Assembly: GCF_023507705.1 (NCBI RefSeq)
Contig: NZ_JALBGD010000004.1
Span: 310,001-374,000, forward strand
Direction of reading: 5' to 3'
Source: Stappia sp. WLB 29
GTDB lineage: Bacteria > Pseudomonadota > Alphaproteobacteria > Rhizobiales > Stappiaceae
Length of the DNA: 64,000 nt
The stretch's first letter is position 1, and the number at the start of each line of letters is the position of its first letter. The notes beneath the pieces are model-generated. The model did not search any database and was not told the origin of the DNA. It saw only the letters and a program-made list of their open reading frames with translations. Shown here one piece after another: positions 18,106 to 26,942 of this stretch. A program made the translations under genes and the position numbers.

Positions 18106-18909
18106 TCAAAGCGTAAACTGCTCGCCGAGATAGAGCCGGCGCACGTCCGGGTTGGCGACGATCTCGAAGGGGGAGCCCTCGGTCAGCACCTCGCCGGCGG
18201 CGATGATATAGGCCCGGTCGATGAGGCCGAGGGTTTCGCGCACGTTGTGATCGGTGATCAGGACGCCGATACCGCGATGGGTGAGGTGGCGCACCAGCTG
18301 CTGGATGTCGCCGACGGCGATCGGGTCGATGCCGGCGAAGGGCTCGTCGAGCAGCATGAAGGTCGGGCGGCTGGCCAGCGCCCGGGCGATCTCCACGCGG
18401 CGCCGCTCGCCGCCCGACAGGGCGATGGCGGGCGAGTCGCGCAGATGCGTGACGCCGAATTCCTCCAGCAGCGATTCCAGGTCGTGCTGGCGCTGCTTGC
18501 GGTCCGGCTCCACCACCTCCAGCACGGCGCGGATATTGTCCTCCACCGACAGGCCCCGGAAAATCGAGGCCTCCTGCGGCAGGTAGCCGATGCCGAGCCT
18601 TGCGCGCCGGTACATCGGCAGGCGGGTGATGTCGAAGCCGTCGAGGCGGATGGTGCCGTGGTCGGGCTGGATCAGCCCGGTGATCATGTAGAAGCAGGTG
18701 GTCTTGCCCGCGCCGTTGGGGCCGAGCAGGCCGACCGCCTCGCCGCGCTGGACCATCAGACTGACATGGCGGACCACCTGGCGCCGCTTGTAGCTCTTGC
18801 CGATGCCGTCGACGACGAGCAGCCCGTCCTCGCTCGCCGGATCGTAGGGCTGTGCGGCCTCGTCGGTCCGGTCCTGCGTGCCCTGGCGGAAGATGGAGAG
18901 GATTTTCAA
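18106..18909 (-). CDS. lptB: LPS export ABC transporter ATP-binding protein LptB
   Basis: Cytoplasmic ATPase of the LptB2FGC complex that pulls lipopolysaccharide from the inner membrane, 267 residues. It shows Walker A GPNGAGKTT near residue 60, signature LSGGERRRVEIARAL, Walker B MLLDEPFAGIDP and switch TDHNV. About 25 extra residues precede the usual LptB start (LLVVDGIGKSYKRRQ); a longer N-terminus is common in this order. It follows lptA by about 170 bases and precedes rpoN. Confidence 0.95.
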   Translation of the reverse strand: MKILSIFRQGTQDRTDEAAQPYDPASEDGLLVVDGIGKSYKRRQVVRHVSLMVQRGEAVGLLGPNGAGKTTCFYMITGLIQPDHGTIRLDGFDITRLPMYRRARLGIGYLPQEASIFRGLSVEDNIRAVLEVVEPDRKQRQHDLESLLEEFGVTHLRDSPAIALSGGERRRVEIARALASRPTFMLLDEPFAGIDPIAVGDIQQLVRHLTHRGIGVLITDHNVRETLGLIDRAYIIAAGEVLTEGSPFEIVANPDVRRLYLGEQFTL

Positions 18910-19083
18910 GGGATCGGTCCAGATCTGCGGGGGGCGCGGACCCTTGCGGACCGCCTCGTCGTTCTCGTCGTGCTGCTGCCTATTTGCATGAAAGGCGGCG
19001 GCCGTTCAATCCGGGTGCGGGGCCAGCGCCGGGCCGGCGCGGGGGGCTTGCCCCGCGCGAACGGACGGCGTGCCGCCCCGGCC

Positions 19084-19665
19084 TCAGTTCTGCGGCGTGC
19101 CCTGGCGCACCGAGTTCGGCTGGATCAGCACCTTCACCCGGCCGGTGTTCTTCGCGTCCAGGTCGGCCTTGCCGGTCTTCAGGTTGACCGTCAGCTTGTT
19201 GCCGACCACCACGTTCGGCCCCTGCGACAGCACCACCTCGCCGCCGGTCATCACCATCAACTGCTGGGTCATGTCGAAGGTGGCGCGCTCGCCGGTCGCG
19301 GTCTGGTCCTTGGAGGAGATGTAGACGCGTCCGCTCGCCTCCAGCCTGGAGATCCGCTGGTTGACGCCGCCGGCGGCCGAGCCGTCGTAATGCACGACCA
19401 GGCGCTGGGTCTTCAGGACCGCATCGCCCTGGGTGACGACCACGTCGCCGCTGAACACCGCGCTCTGGCTCTTATCCTGCACCTGCAGCTCGCGCGCCTC
19501 GATCTGGATCGGTTCGCGTTCGTTGGAGCCGAAGCCGGCGAAGGCGTCGGAAAAGGTCTGCGCCCCGGCCGTACCGGCGGCGAGCGCGAGGCCGAGCAGG
19601 GCGGCGCCGGCGGCGACGGCAAGTCGGGCGGAAAGGGCGGGCAGGGCGTGCCGCGATGGGATCAT
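19084..19665 (-). CDS. lptA: LPS transport periplasmic protein LptA
   Basis: Periplasmic bridge protein of 193 residues that carries lipopolysaccharide between LptC and LptD. It has an N-terminal signal peptide (LSARLAVAAGAALLGLALAAGTAGA) and an OstA/LptA beta-jellyroll domain, EPIQIEARELQVQDKSQSAVF through VLSQGPNVVVGNKLTVNLKTG. The start overlaps the lptC stop by four bases (ATGA), so the two are translationally coupled. Confidence 0.93.
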   Translation of the reverse strand: MIPSRHALPALSARLAVAAGAALLGLALAAGTAGAQTFSDAFAGFGSNEREPIQIEARELQVQDKSQSAVFSGDVVVTQGDAVLKTQRLVVHYDGSAAGGVNQRISRLEASGRVYISSKDQTATGERATFDMTQQLMVMTGGEVVLSQGPNVVVGNKLTVNLKTGKADLDAKNTGRVKVLIQPNSVRQGTPQN

Positions 19666-20414
19666 GGAGCTTTCTCCGCATTCGGCGGCATCACCGTCAT
19701 GGAGATGCCGTCGGTGAAGGTCAGTGTACCCGCGTCCTGGTCGAAACGCATCCGTCCGGCGGTCAGCGAGCCGAAAGAGGAGGTGAGCAGCGTCTTTTCC
19801 TCGCTGCGCAGATGTCCCGTCTTCAGGTTGGCGTCGAGCGTGCCGAAGCGCGCCGTCTCACCGCCATTGGTGGTGACATCGACGCCGTCGGCGAGCTTCA
19901 GGGTTTCCTCGGAACTGTTGTACGTGCCGCGTACGGCGACAATGCGGACCTGCTGGTCCGCCGAAAGGCGAAGGTCGGCGACGATCCGTTCCAGGTCGAT
20001 GATGCGCGGATCGCTGATGCGCTGGATCGCGCGGCTCGCGGACACCTTGTAGGAGCGGTCGCCGTCGTGGCCCGACAACTCCGGACTGTCCATCACCAGC
20101 CCGTCGGCGGTGATCGTCACCGTGCCGAAGCCGAGGCCCGAGAGATAGTTGCTGACGCCGATCATCGCGACGATGGCGAGCAGCATCAGGGCGCCGAGCC
20201 CGGGCACCAGCAGGCGCAGGCCGCGCACCCGGCGGCTGTGCCGCCGCGACGCCTTGCGGGCGGCCTCGCGGCGGGCGGCCTCGCGCACGGGATCGTACGC
20301 GCCCGCATCCTCGGGCCCGCCGAAATCCTGCCCGTCGAAGGCGGGCTGCAGTCTGTAGGCCTCCTGGTCCAAGCCGTGTCCGTCCGTTGGGTCCTGTCGG
20401 CACGCGCGCGCCAA
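19662..20414 (-). CDS. lptC: LPS export protein LptC
   Basis: Bitopic inner-membrane protein of 250 residues. An N-terminal cytoplasmic stretch rich in Arg is followed by one membrane segment at about 74-95 (LLVPGLGALMLLAIVAMIG), then a periplasmic LptC domain (SPELSGHDGDRSYKVSASRA to SLTAGRMRFDQDAGTLTF). It accepts lipopolysaccharide from LptFG and hands it to LptA. The start is uncertain. TTG at 20414 has GAGG upstream, while a TTG about 15 codons later is another possibility; no ATG is suitably placed. A minus-strand TATATA box near 20446 may belong to its promoter. Confidence 0.85.
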   Translation of the reverse strand: MARACRQDPTDGHGLDQEAYRLQPAFDGQDFGGPEDAGAYDPVREAARREAARKASRRHSRRVRGLRLLVPGLGALMLLAIVAMIGVSNYLSGLGFGTVTITADGLVMDSPELSGHDGDRSYKVSASRAIQRISDPRIIDLERIVADLRLSADQQVRIVAVRGTYNSSEETLKLADGVDVTTNGGETARFGTLDANLKTGHLRSEEKTLLTSSFGSLTAGRMRFDQDAGTLTFTDGISMTVMPPNAEKAP

Positions 20415-20530
20415 ATGCGCGCGCCTCGCGCTTTCGTCCTGCCCCTATATAGGCATGCGCAAGAGCGCTGTCTTCCTCCTGCCGAAACGGCAGGGCTCCC
20501 GGTCGTCTTGCCTCTCGCGAGGCGCGGGCC

Positions 20531-21166
20531 TCAGCTATGGGCGAAGATGTCCGTGTCGTCCCAGCCGGCAAGATCGAGCGCGGCGCGGGTCGGCAGGAAC
20601 CGGAAGCAGGCCTCGGCGATCTGCGTGCGCCCCTCGCGCTCCAGCCGCTCGGCCAGCTTGTCCTTCAGCGCATGCAGGTAGAGCACGTCGGAGGCGACAT
20701 AGGCGAGCTGCGCCTCCGTCAGGGTCTCCGCGGCCCAGTCCGAGCTCTGCTGTTGCTTGGAAATCTCCACGCCGATCAGCTCGCGGGCGAGGTCCTTGAG
20801 CCCGTGCCGGTCGGTATAGGTGCGCACCAGCCGCGAGGCGATCTTGGTGCACCAGACCGGCGCGCAGTCGATGCCGAGCCCGTGCGACAGCACGGCGACG
20901 TCGAAACGGGCGAAGTGGAACAGCTTGGTCTTGGCCGGATCGCCGAGCAGCCTTGCGAGATTCGGCGCGCTGGTCTGGCCGCGCGCGATCTGCACCACGT
21001 CGGCGCTGCCGTCGCCGGGAGAGAGCTGCACCACGCAGAGCCGGTCGCGATGCGGCTTGAGGCCGAGCGTCTCGGTGTCGATCGCCACGGCCCCGGCCGT
21101 CCGGTAGGCGGCCATTTCGGGCGAAGCGAGGTCGGGCAGGTCGCCGCGATGCAGGCGGATGGTCAT
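20531..21166 (-). CDS. rnd: ribonuclease D-like 3'-5' exonuclease
   Basis: DEDD-family exonuclease of 211 residues. Exo I is IDTETLG near residue 30, Exo II has FHFARFDVAVL near 85, and Exo III is YVASDVLYL near 170. This length covers the catalytic domain only; the HRDC domains of the E. coli enzyme are absent. The short form is usual in Rhizobiales and lies next to lptC there. It probably trims tRNA or other structured RNA 3' ends. ATG at 21166 (MTIRLHRGDLPD) is chosen; the long open frame upstream crosses the aquaporin gene as a shadow. Confidence 0.92.
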   Translation of the reverse strand: MTIRLHRGDLPDLASPEMAAYRTAGAVAIDTETLGLKPHRDRLCVVQLSPGDGSADVVQIARGQTSAPNLARLLGDPAKTKLFHFARFDVAVLSHGLGIDCAPVWCTKIASRLVRTYTDRHGLKDLARELIGVEISKQQQSSDWAAETLTEAQLAYVASDVLYLHALKDKLAERLEREGRTQIAEACFRFLPTRAALDLAGWDDTDIFAHS

Positions 21167-21321
21167 GAAAGGGTGCCTCCGGGCGGGATGCGTGTCAGTA
21201 CCTTGTCGAAAGTGACGCCCTTGATATCGGCGTTTTCCGGCCGCGTCCATCGTATGCGAGGCAAGGGAAGGAGACGCGGCATGCCGCGCCTCCTTGGGAC
21301 GATCGGCTTGGAGCCGCCGCG

Positions 21322-22008
21322 TCAGTCGCGTTCGCCCATCCCCTTCCAGATCAGGCCGCCGAGGACGGCGCCCACGACCGGGGCCACCCAGAACAGCCAG
21401 AGCTGCCCGAGCGCCCAGCCGCCGGCGAACAGCGCCTGGCTGGTGGAGCGGGCCGGATTGACCGAGGTGTTGGTGACCGGGATGGAGATCAGGTGGATGA
21501 GGGTCAGCGCCAGGCCGATGGCGATGGGGGCGAAGCCCGCCGGCACCCGGCCATGGGTCGAGCCGAGGATGACGATGAGGAAGCCCGCCGTCAGCACGAT
21601 CTCGATCAGGAGGCCCGAAACCATGGAATAGCCGCCGGGCGAATGCGCGCCGTAGCCGTTGGCCGCGAAGCCTCCGAGGTCCGCTCCCGCCTTGCCGGAG
21701 GCAATGACATAGAGGATCGCCGCCGCCGCCACTGCGCCGGCAAGCTGGGCGAGGATATAGGGAAGGAGGCTGGTTGCCGGGAACCGCCCCGCCACCACCA
21801 GCCCGACCGAGACGGCGGGATTGAAATGGCCGCCGGAGATGCCTCCGACCGCATAGGCCATGGTCAGCACGGTCAGGCCGAAGGCCAGCGCCACACCGGC
21901 GAAGCCGATGCCGAGTTCGGGAAAACCGGCGGCAAGAACGGCACTGCCGCAACCGCCGAAGACAAGCCAGAACGTTCCGATGGCTTCCGCCAAGAGTTTC
22001 TTTTGCAT
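21322..22008 (-). CDS. aqpZ: aquaporin Z
   Basis: Inner-membrane water channel of 228 residues with six membrane segments and two half-helices bearing the NPA motifs NPAVS (about residue 63) and NPARS (about 186). The N-terminus [21 protein letters not shown] is typical of AqpZ. The selectivity-filter arginine follows the second NPA (NPAR). A water-type rather than glycerol-type filter is indicated by the overall AqpZ similarity and the lack of the GlpF-specific NPARD. A terminator separates it from the upstream tRNA-Leu, so it has its own promoter. Confidence 0.95.
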   Translation of the reverse strand: MQKKLLAEAIGTFWLVFGGCGSAVLAAGFPELGIGFAGVALAFGLTVLTMAYAVGGISGGHFNPAVSVGLVVAGRFPATSLLPYILAQLAGAVAAAAILYVIASGKAGADLGGFAANGYGAHSPGGYSMVSGLLIEIVLTAGFLIVILGSTHGRVPAGFAPIAIGLALTLIHLISIPVTNTSVNPARSTSQALFAGGWALGQLWLFWVAPVVGAVLGGLIWKGMGERD

Positions 22009-22170
22009 TACGTTTTTACCCCCATGGGCAGTCAATCGATCATGCAAGGGGACACCGGGTAGGCGGCAAGTCAACTGGAAATTGCAAGTGCGGCTGCGTC
22101 CAACGTATGCGGCAGGCGCGCGCGGGTGCCGCGGCCACCTCTTCCGCCGGGGCAAGGCCCGCCGAAACGA

Positions 22171-22198
22171 AAAAAGGCCCGGCGAACCGGACCTTTTT
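22171..22198 (-). terminator. intrinsic terminator after tRNA-Leu
   Basis: AAAAAGG-c-CCGG at 22171-22182 pairs with CCGG-a-CCTTTTT at 22187-22198 around a CGAA loop, with one mismatch. The A and T tracts make it functional in either direction; it lies just after the tRNA on the minus strand. Confidence 0.8.
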
Positions 22199-22236
22199 CG
22201 TGTGCCTCGGACCTATTGGCATGTCCGAGACGAATT

Positions 22237-22323
22237 TGGTGCCCAGGAGAGGACTCGAACCTCCACGCCCTTTCGAGCGCTAGCACCTGAAGCTAGTGCG
22301 TCTACCAATTCCGCCACCTGGGC
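22237..22323 (-). tRNA. tRNA-Leu (anticodon CAG)
   Basis: An 87-base cloverleaf on the minus strand. The acceptor GCCCAGG pairs with CCTGGGC. The D-arm GCGGAATTGGTAGACGC and the anticodon stem CTAGC/GCTAG hold loop TTCAGGT. A long variable arm, T-arm GGTTCGAGTCC and an encoded CCA (22237-22239) complete it. The anticodon CAG reads CUG leucine codons. Its promoter and terminator are both visible. Confidence 0.96.
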
Positions 22324-22334
22324 TGTGAGGCGGG

Positions 22335-22363
22335 CTTGTAAGGAACGCTTGCCGGCTTGTCAA
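22335..22363 (-). promoter_or_regulatory. promoter of tRNA-Leu
   Basis: On the minus strand, TTGACA (22363-22358), a 17-base spacer and TACAAG (22340-22335) lie 12 bases before the mature tRNA 5' end. Confidence 0.7.
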
Positions 22364-22636
22364 CGGGGGTTTTCGAAACCGTCTGCGTATGTGCAAAACC
22401 GGCCTTCACAGATGCCGGTGCAAGGGCTATTGAGACCGGGCAGGCGGGTTTTTCGCAAACCTCTTGCCGTACGGCGCCGCGAATCGGTGCGTCGCCGGCA
22501 GGATGCGGACCCGTCTCGAAAGATTCGCAATCCGGTGGTGCGACGGCCAGCGTAGACGCTGCACGGGCAAGGCATCCAACCGACATCGGGGGCTTGCGCC
22601 CGCCGATACACAGATGGTCACAGAGGGAGCGACGTC
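22364..22636. other. non-coding gap between tRNA-Leu promoter and the NDUFA9-like gene
   Basis: Open frames here look like chance products of high GC. The interval should carry the plus-strand promoter for the gene starting at 22637, but I cannot pick out a convincing box pair. Confidence 0.4.
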
Positions 22637-23641
22637 ATGTCCGCGGCATCCGGTTCGAAGGCCCTGAACGGCAAGCTCGTCACCGTGTTCGGCGGGTCCG
22701 GCTTCATCGGCCGCCATGTGGTCCGGGCGCTGGCCCGGCGCGGCTATCGCGTCCGCGTGGCGGTGCGCCGTCCCGATCTTGCCGAACATGTGCAGCCGCT
22801 CGGCGCCGTCGGCCAGATCATGCCGGTGCAGGCCAACCTGCGCCATCGCTGGTCGGTCGACCGGGCGGTGGTCGGCGCCGACGCGGTGGTCAATCTCGTC
22901 GGCATTCTCTATGAGGCCGGCGCCCAGACCTTCGACGCGGTGCAGTCCTTCGGCCCGCGCGCGGTCGCCGAGGCGGCGCGCGCCGCCGGCATCGACCGCG
23001 TGGTGCACCTGTCGGCCATCGGCGCCGATGCCGCATCGCCCGCCGCCTATGGCCGGTCCAAGGCGGCCGGCGAGCAGGCGGTGCTGGAAACGGTGCCGCA
23101 GGCGGTGATCCTGCGTCCTTCCATCGTCTTCGGTCCGGAGGACGATTTCTTCAATCGCTTCGCCTCCATGGCGCGCCTGTCGCCGGTGCTGCCCCTGGTC
23201 GGCGGCGGCGTGACGAAGTTCCAGCCGGTCTTCGTCGGCGACGTCGCCGAGATGGTGGCGCGCGCCGTCGACGGCGAGCTGGCGCCGGGCACCGTCTACG
23301 AGCTTGGAGGGCCGGAAGTGCTTTCGTTCCGCGAATGCCTGGAGACCATGCTCAAGGTGATTCGCCGCAACCGGGTGCTGGTGCCGCTGCCCTTCGGCCT
23401 TGCCCGCATCCAGGCGCGGTTCCTGCAGATGCTGCCCAAGCCCCTGCTGACGGTCGACCAGGTCGAGATGCTGAAGGTCGACAACGTGGTCTCGGCGCAG
23501 GCCGAAGCGGACGGGCGCACGCTCAAGGCGCTGGGCATCGAGCCGCGGACCCTTGCCGCGATCCTGCCGACCTATCTGGAGCGCTACCGCGAGCACGGCC
23601 AGTACGACGCCAACCGCATGACGGCCGGCCCGGAAGTCTGA
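22637..23641 (+). CDS. complex I NDUFA9-subunit-like NAD(P)-binding protein
   Basis: Atypical/extended SDR of 334 residues. The nucleotide motif GGSGFIGRHVVRAL lies near residue 18, and AYGRSKAAGE replaces the classical YxxxK active site (Y and K present). It continues with PSIVFGPEDDFFNRFA and a C-terminal substrate region. This pattern matches the bacterial relatives of mitochondrial NDUFA9, a structural NAD(P)H-binding complex I subunit. In bacteria the role is not proven and may be epimerase- or reductase-like. CAGAGGGAGCGACGTC precedes the ATG. It stands alone between the tRNA and a strong terminator. Confidence 0.88.
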   Translation: MSAASGSKALNGKLVTVFGGSGFIGRHVVRALARRGYRVRVAVRRPDLAEHVQPLGAVGQIMPVQANLRHRWSVDRAVVGADAVVNLVGILYEAGAQTFDAVQSFGPRAVAEAARAAGIDRVVHLSAIGADAASPAAYGRSKAAGEQAVLETVPQAVILRPSIVFGPEDDFFNRFASMARLSPVLPLVGGGVTKFQPVFVGDVAEMVARAVDGELAPGTVYELGGPEVLSFRECLETMLKVIRRNRVLVPLPFGLARIQARFLQMLPKPLLTVDQVEMLKVDNVVSAQAEADGRTLKALGIEPRTLAAILPTYLERYREHGQYDANRMTAGPEV

Positions 23642-23665
23642 TCGCTCTCATTACGCAAAACGTCC

Positions 23666-23708
23666 ACGAGCCGGAGCGGCAGACCGCCGCTCCGGCTCGT
23701 CGCGTTTT
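23666..23708 (+). terminator. intrinsic terminator after the NDUFA9-like gene
   Basis: A perfect 15-bp stem (ACGAGCCGGAGCGGC at 23666-23680 with its complement at 23686-23700) with a five-base loop is followed by CGCGTTTTT. Confidence 0.92.
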
Positions 23709-23722
23709 TGCCGGACCCTGCA

Positions 23723-24127
23723 TCAGTCGAGCCCGTGTCGCCACAGGCCGAAGTCCGAGCCGAGGCGGCGGATTCGCAGCCGCTCGCGGCGGCTCAGCCC
23801 GTCATCCGGCTCGTAGCCGAAATAGCCGCGCGACAGGCCGATATCGCGCAACCCCGCCTCGTCCAGCCGCTCCAGCGCTGCCTGGGTGCGCCGCGCCGAG
23901 CGCCAGCGCTGCCAGCGGGCGGCGAGGACCCGGGCCATCCGTACCAGCAAGAGTGCCGGCAAAAAACGCGGGGGCGTGGGAAAGTCGTACGGGTCTGCCG
24001 CCCTGTGCCCGCTCCTCGGCGTTGCCTTGCGGGCGGGGCGGCTCTCGACCGAAGCGGTCTTGATGGCCCCCGTCTTGATAACCCCCGTTTTGGTCGCTCC
24101 CGTCCTGTTCACGCGCATGTCGGTCAT
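23723..24127 (-). CDS. DUF1127-domain protein with repetitive N-terminus
   Basis: Basic protein of 134 residues. The C-terminal part contains the DUF1127 motif (ALERLDEAGLRDIGLSRG), seen in small Arg-rich proteins of Alphaproteobacteria. Some of these influence RNA turnover and phosphate or nitrogen metabolism, but no general mechanism is settled. The N-terminal ~30 residues are low complexity, TKTGVIKTGAIKTASV, produced by a 15-bp tandem repeat. This extension is unusual for the family, so the true start could be further in, for example at a later codon near the DUF1127 region. It is convergent with the NDUFA9-like gene and divergent from the WYL regulator. Confidence 0.7.
   Translation of the reverse strand: MTDMRVNRTGATKTGVIKTGAIKTASVESRPARKATPRSGHRAADPYDFPTPPRFLPALLLVRMARVLAARWQRWRSARRTQAALERLDEAGLRDIGLSRGYFGYEPDDGLSRRERLRIRRLGSDFGLWRHGLD
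24057..24109. repeat. degenerate 15-bp tandem repeat inside the DUF1127 gene
   Basis: Three and a half units start at 24057, 24072, 24087 and 24102 (plus strand GTCTTGATGGCCCCC, GTCTTGATAACCCCC, GTTTTGGTCGCTCCC, GTCCTGTTC). The period keeps frame and encodes TG(A/V)(I/T)K units. Confidence 0.75.
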
Positions 24128-24219
24128 GGCTGGCTCTCCTGTTGCCTGGCCGCGTTTCCGCGGCGCCCGTCGAGGGCGCTGCGTTGTGGAAAGCGGCGAT
24201 GCGAAGCAGGATGGCAGTC

Positions 24220-24247
24220 CATACCTGACACCAGCGCGTCAGGTATG
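24220..24247. promoter_or_regulatory. palindromic operator candidate upstream of the WYL regulator
   Basis: A perfect 10-bp inverted repeat, CATACCTGAC at 24220-24229 and GTCAGGTATG at 24238-24247, has an 8-base spacer. It lies in the interval between the divergent DUF1127 and WYL genes, 45 bases before the WYL start codon. Such a site fits dimer binding by the adjacent HTH-WYL protein (autoregulation, inference). Confidence 0.65.
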
Positions 24248-24292
24248 TTCGGGCAGTGTTGGGGCAGGTGATTTTTTCCGGAGAAGAGAGCG

Positions 24293-25327
24293 ATGAACGC
24301 CATCGAACGGGCGCTCGGCATCCTGCTGCTGCTGACCGGCGGACAGCGCAGCGCGGTCGAACTGGCGGAGCGGTTCGGCGTCTCCGTGCGCACCATCTAT
24401 CGCGATGTCGACCGGCTGCTGGCGCTGGGCATTCCGGTGGAGGCCGAACGCGGGGCCGAGGGCGGCTACCGGCTGGCGCGCGACTACCTGCAGCCGCCGG
24501 TGGCGCTCACCCGCGGCGAGACGGCAGCGCTCCTGGTGGCACTGGCCCTGGTGCGGGGTCTGCGCGCGACGCCGCTCCTGTCGGAACTGGATGCGGCCGA
24601 GGCGAAGCTGCTGGCCTCCCTGCCGCGCGCGGCGCGCGAGCTCTTCGCGCAAGGCGAGCGCATCGTCGGCATCGAGTGTCCGCCCGCCGACATCTTCCAT
24701 CCCGAGCCGGACGGCACCGGCGAGGGCGATACGCAGCTTGCCGTCGACCGCTTCATGCAGGGGCTTCTCGTCTCAAAGCGCGTGCGCCTGACCCACGAGA
24801 ACCCCTATCGCGGCCGCAGCGCCGACTACGACATGGAGCCGCACGGCATCCTGTTCGACCGCGATCGCTGGTACCTGTTCGGCCATGATGTCGATCTGGG
24901 CTCGGAGCGGCTGATCCGCGCCGACCGGGTGCAGGCGATCGAGGTGTCCGGCTTCGCCTTCCGCCCGCGCGCCGCGCTCTCCGTGCAGAGCCAGATCGGC
25001 CGCGCCTGGCTGTCGCGCGCCATGCGCCGCTGGGAGGGCGAGGGGCGGGTCAGCCGCCTTCTCGTCACGCCCGAACAGGCGGCGCGCCTGCAGCGCGACT
25101 GGTATTACCGTCACGCGATCTTCGGGGTGCAGGACGAGGAGGCCGCGCAAAGCGCGGCGCAAGGCCTGCTGGAGGTGCGCATCCCCAGCACGGAGGCCGA
25201 AGTAATCCTGCCGCTGGTGCGCTGGCTGGGTCCGGGGGCGCGATTGCTCTCCCCGGACGGATTGCGCCGCCGGCTGGCGCACGAACTGGCGGCGATGGCG
25301 GCCGCGGCCTCAGCCGAAGAGATATAG
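24293..25327 (+). CDS. HTH-WYL (YafY-type) transcriptional regulator
   Basis: Regulator of 344 residues with an N-terminal HTH_11 winged helix ([17 protein letters not shown] and then [22 protein letters not shown]). A WYL domain around 140-220 contains DRWYLFGHD, and a C-terminal extension (WCX-like) follows. WYL domains sense ligands, often nucleic-acid-derived or small metabolites. GGAGAAGAGAGCG precedes the ATG. A perfect palindrome 45 bases upstream is its probable operator. The 3' end overlaps the convergent uppP gene by 18 bases. Target genes other than itself and possibly the DUF1127 gene are unknown. Confidence 0.9.
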   Translation: MNAIERALGILLLLTGGQRSAVELAERFGVSVRTIYRDVDRLLALGIPVEAERGAEGGYRLARDYLQPPVALTRGETAALLVALALVRGLRATPLLSELDAAEAKLLASLPRAARELFAQGERIVGIECPPADIFHPEPDGTGEGDTQLAVDRFMQGLLVSKRVRLTHENPYRGRSADYDMEPHGILFDRDRWYLFGHDVDLGSERLIRADRVQAIEVSGFAFRPRAALSVQSQIGRAWLSRAMRRWEGEGRVSRLLVTPEQAARLQRDWYYRHAIFGVQDEEAAQSAAQGLLEVRIPSTEAEVILPLVRWLGPGARLLSPDGLRRRLAHELAAMAAAASAEEI

Positions 25328-26116
25328 GCCGGCGAACCCGGCCAGGCCGACGGCGATGCGCCACCAGGCGAAGGGCGCAAAACCGTGCCGGCTGACGAAG
25401 TCGAGCAGGCCGCGCACCACGAAGACGGCGGTGACGAAGGCGGCGATGAAGCCGACCGCGATGATGGTCACGTCGTCGACCGACAGGATGTTGCGGTTCT
25501 TGAAAAGGTCGTAGGCGAAGGCGCCGGCCATGGTCGGCATCGCCAGGAAGAACGAGAACTCGGCCGCCGAGCGCTTGTCGGTGCCCAGCAGCAGGGCCCC
25601 GGCGATGGTCGAGCCGGAGCGGGAAACGCCCGGCACCATGGCCAGCGTCTGGAAGAAGCCGATGGCCAGGCACAGCCACAGCGGATAGTGCATCACGTCG
25701 TCGTAGCGTGGCGCCCGCTTCATCCGGTCGACGGCCAGCAGCGCGATGCCGCCCAGCACCAGCGTCGTGCAGATCAGCGCCGGCGATTCGAACAGAACCG
25801 TCTTGATGAAGCCGTGGGCGAACACGCCGATCACCGCCGCCGGCAGGAAGGCGAGCAGGATGCCTGCGACGAAGCGGCGCGCCTGCGTCTCGTGCGGCAG
25901 CGCCATCGCGATGGTCCACAGGCGGTGGAAATAGACGGAGAGGATGGCGAGGATGGCGCCGAGCTGGATCAGCACCTCGAAGGTCTTGCCGGTGCTCTCG
26001 AATCCGATGAAATGTCCGAGCAGCAGGATATGCCCCGTCGAGGATACGGGAATGAACTCGGTCAGGCCCTCGACGAGGCCGAGGATCAGCGCTCCGACGA
26101 GCGTCTCCGATTGCAT
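25310..26116 (-). CDS. uppP: undecaprenyl-diphosphatase (BacA type)
   Basis: Inner-membrane phosphatase of 268 residues that recycles undecaprenyl diphosphate for cell-wall synthesis and confers some bacitracin tolerance. Diagnostic motifs are the Glu-rich [14 protein letters not shown] near residue 16 and [11 protein letters not shown] near 160, both part of the active site, among about eight membrane segments. ATG at 26116 gives [17 protein letters not shown]; the upstream frame is not conserved. It is convergent with and overlaps the WYL gene. Confidence 0.95.
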   Translation of the reverse strand: MQSETLVGALILGLVEGLTEFIPVSSTGHILLLGHFIGFESTGKTFEVLIQLGAILAILSVYFHRLWTIAMALPHETQARRFVAGILLAFLPAAVIGVFAHGFIKTVLFESPALICTTLVLGGIALLAVDRMKRAPRYDDVMHYPLWLCLAIGFFQTLAMVPGVSRSGSTIAGALLLGTDKRSAAEFSFFLAMPTMAGAFAYDLFKNRNILSVDDVTIIAVGFIAAFVTAVFVVRGLLDFVSRHGFAPFAWWRIAVGLAGFAGLYLFG

Positions 26117-26249
26117 GGGCTGGACTCTCCGGTTCCTTGCGGGAATTGCCGCGTTGTACGACGGCGTGGTGCGGCGTATACGGGGCCCCTGGCAACGGTG
26201 CCGCCCGCTCTGCACCGTTTGATTAACCGTAACCGGTTACGATCCTCTT

Positions 26250-26942
26250 ATGCTGACGTTGTATCGCCATCCGTTCTCGCCCCAGTCGCGTTTCGTGCAG
26301 CTTGTGCTGGCCGAATATGGCGCAAAGGTGGAGTTCGTCACCGAGCGCCCCTGGGAGCGCCGTCGCGAGTTCCTGATGCTCAATCCGGCCGGATCCTTGC
26401 CGGTGCTGCGGGAAAACGACGGACCGCCCGTGTGCGGCGCCTTCGCCATCATGGAATATCTCGACGAGACGCGCGGCTATGCGGTCGGCGACCGCCGGCT
26501 GATGCCCGACCACCCGGACGCGCGGGCCGAGACCCGGCGGCTGGTCGACTGGGCTGTGAACAAGCTCGACAACGAGGTCGTCGGCCCTTTCGTGCGCGAG
26601 CGGATCTACAAGCAGGACATGCCGTCCTCGCAGGGCGGAGGATCGCCGGATTCTGCCGTCCTGCGCGCCGCACGCTCCAATATCGGCCACCATCTGCGCT
26701 ATTTCGGCTATCTTGCCGCCTCGCGCAACTGGCTGGCGGGCGAGCGGCTGACCTTCGCCGATTTCGCCGTGGCGGCGGAGTTGTCTTGCGCCGATTACCT
26801 GGGTGAGGTGCCATGGGCGGAGGAGGAAAACGTCAAGGCGTGGTACGCCCGGATGAAGTCGCGTCCGAGCTTCCGTCCGCTGCTGGCGGAAAAGATGCTG
26901 GGCATGCCGCCGGCGTCGGTCTACGCCGACCTGGACTTCTGA
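26250..26942 (+). CDS. glutathione S-transferase family protein
   Basis: Cytoplasmic two-domain protein of 230 residues. It has an N-terminal thioredoxin-like glutathione-binding domain ([20 protein letters not shown], with NPAGSLPVL as the cis-proline loop and [11 protein letters not shown] as the glutathione contact). The C-terminal helical domain includes [16 protein letters not shown], the usual GST C-box. Serine at the catalytic position (HPFSPQSR) suggests a serine- or other non-cysteine type. The substrate is unknown. The stop overlaps the proposed queG start. Next to queG in many Rhizobiales, this GST is a regular neighbour. Confidence 0.92.
   Translation: MLTLYRHPFSPQSRFVQLVLAEYGAKVEFVTERPWERRREFLMLNPAGSLPVLRENDGPPVCGAFAIMEYLDETRGYAVGDRRLMPDHPDARAETRRLVDWAVNKLDNEVVGPFVRERIYKQDMPSSQGGGSPDSAVLRAARSNIGHHLRYFGYLAASRNWLAGERLTFADFAVAAELSCADYLGEVPWAEEENVKAWYARMKSRPSFRPLLAEKMLGMPPASVYADLDF

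Noticed and set aside
22237-22323. tRNA-Leu as an integration site
   Set aside because: No integrase, no repeated 3' tRNA segment and no composition change next to it.
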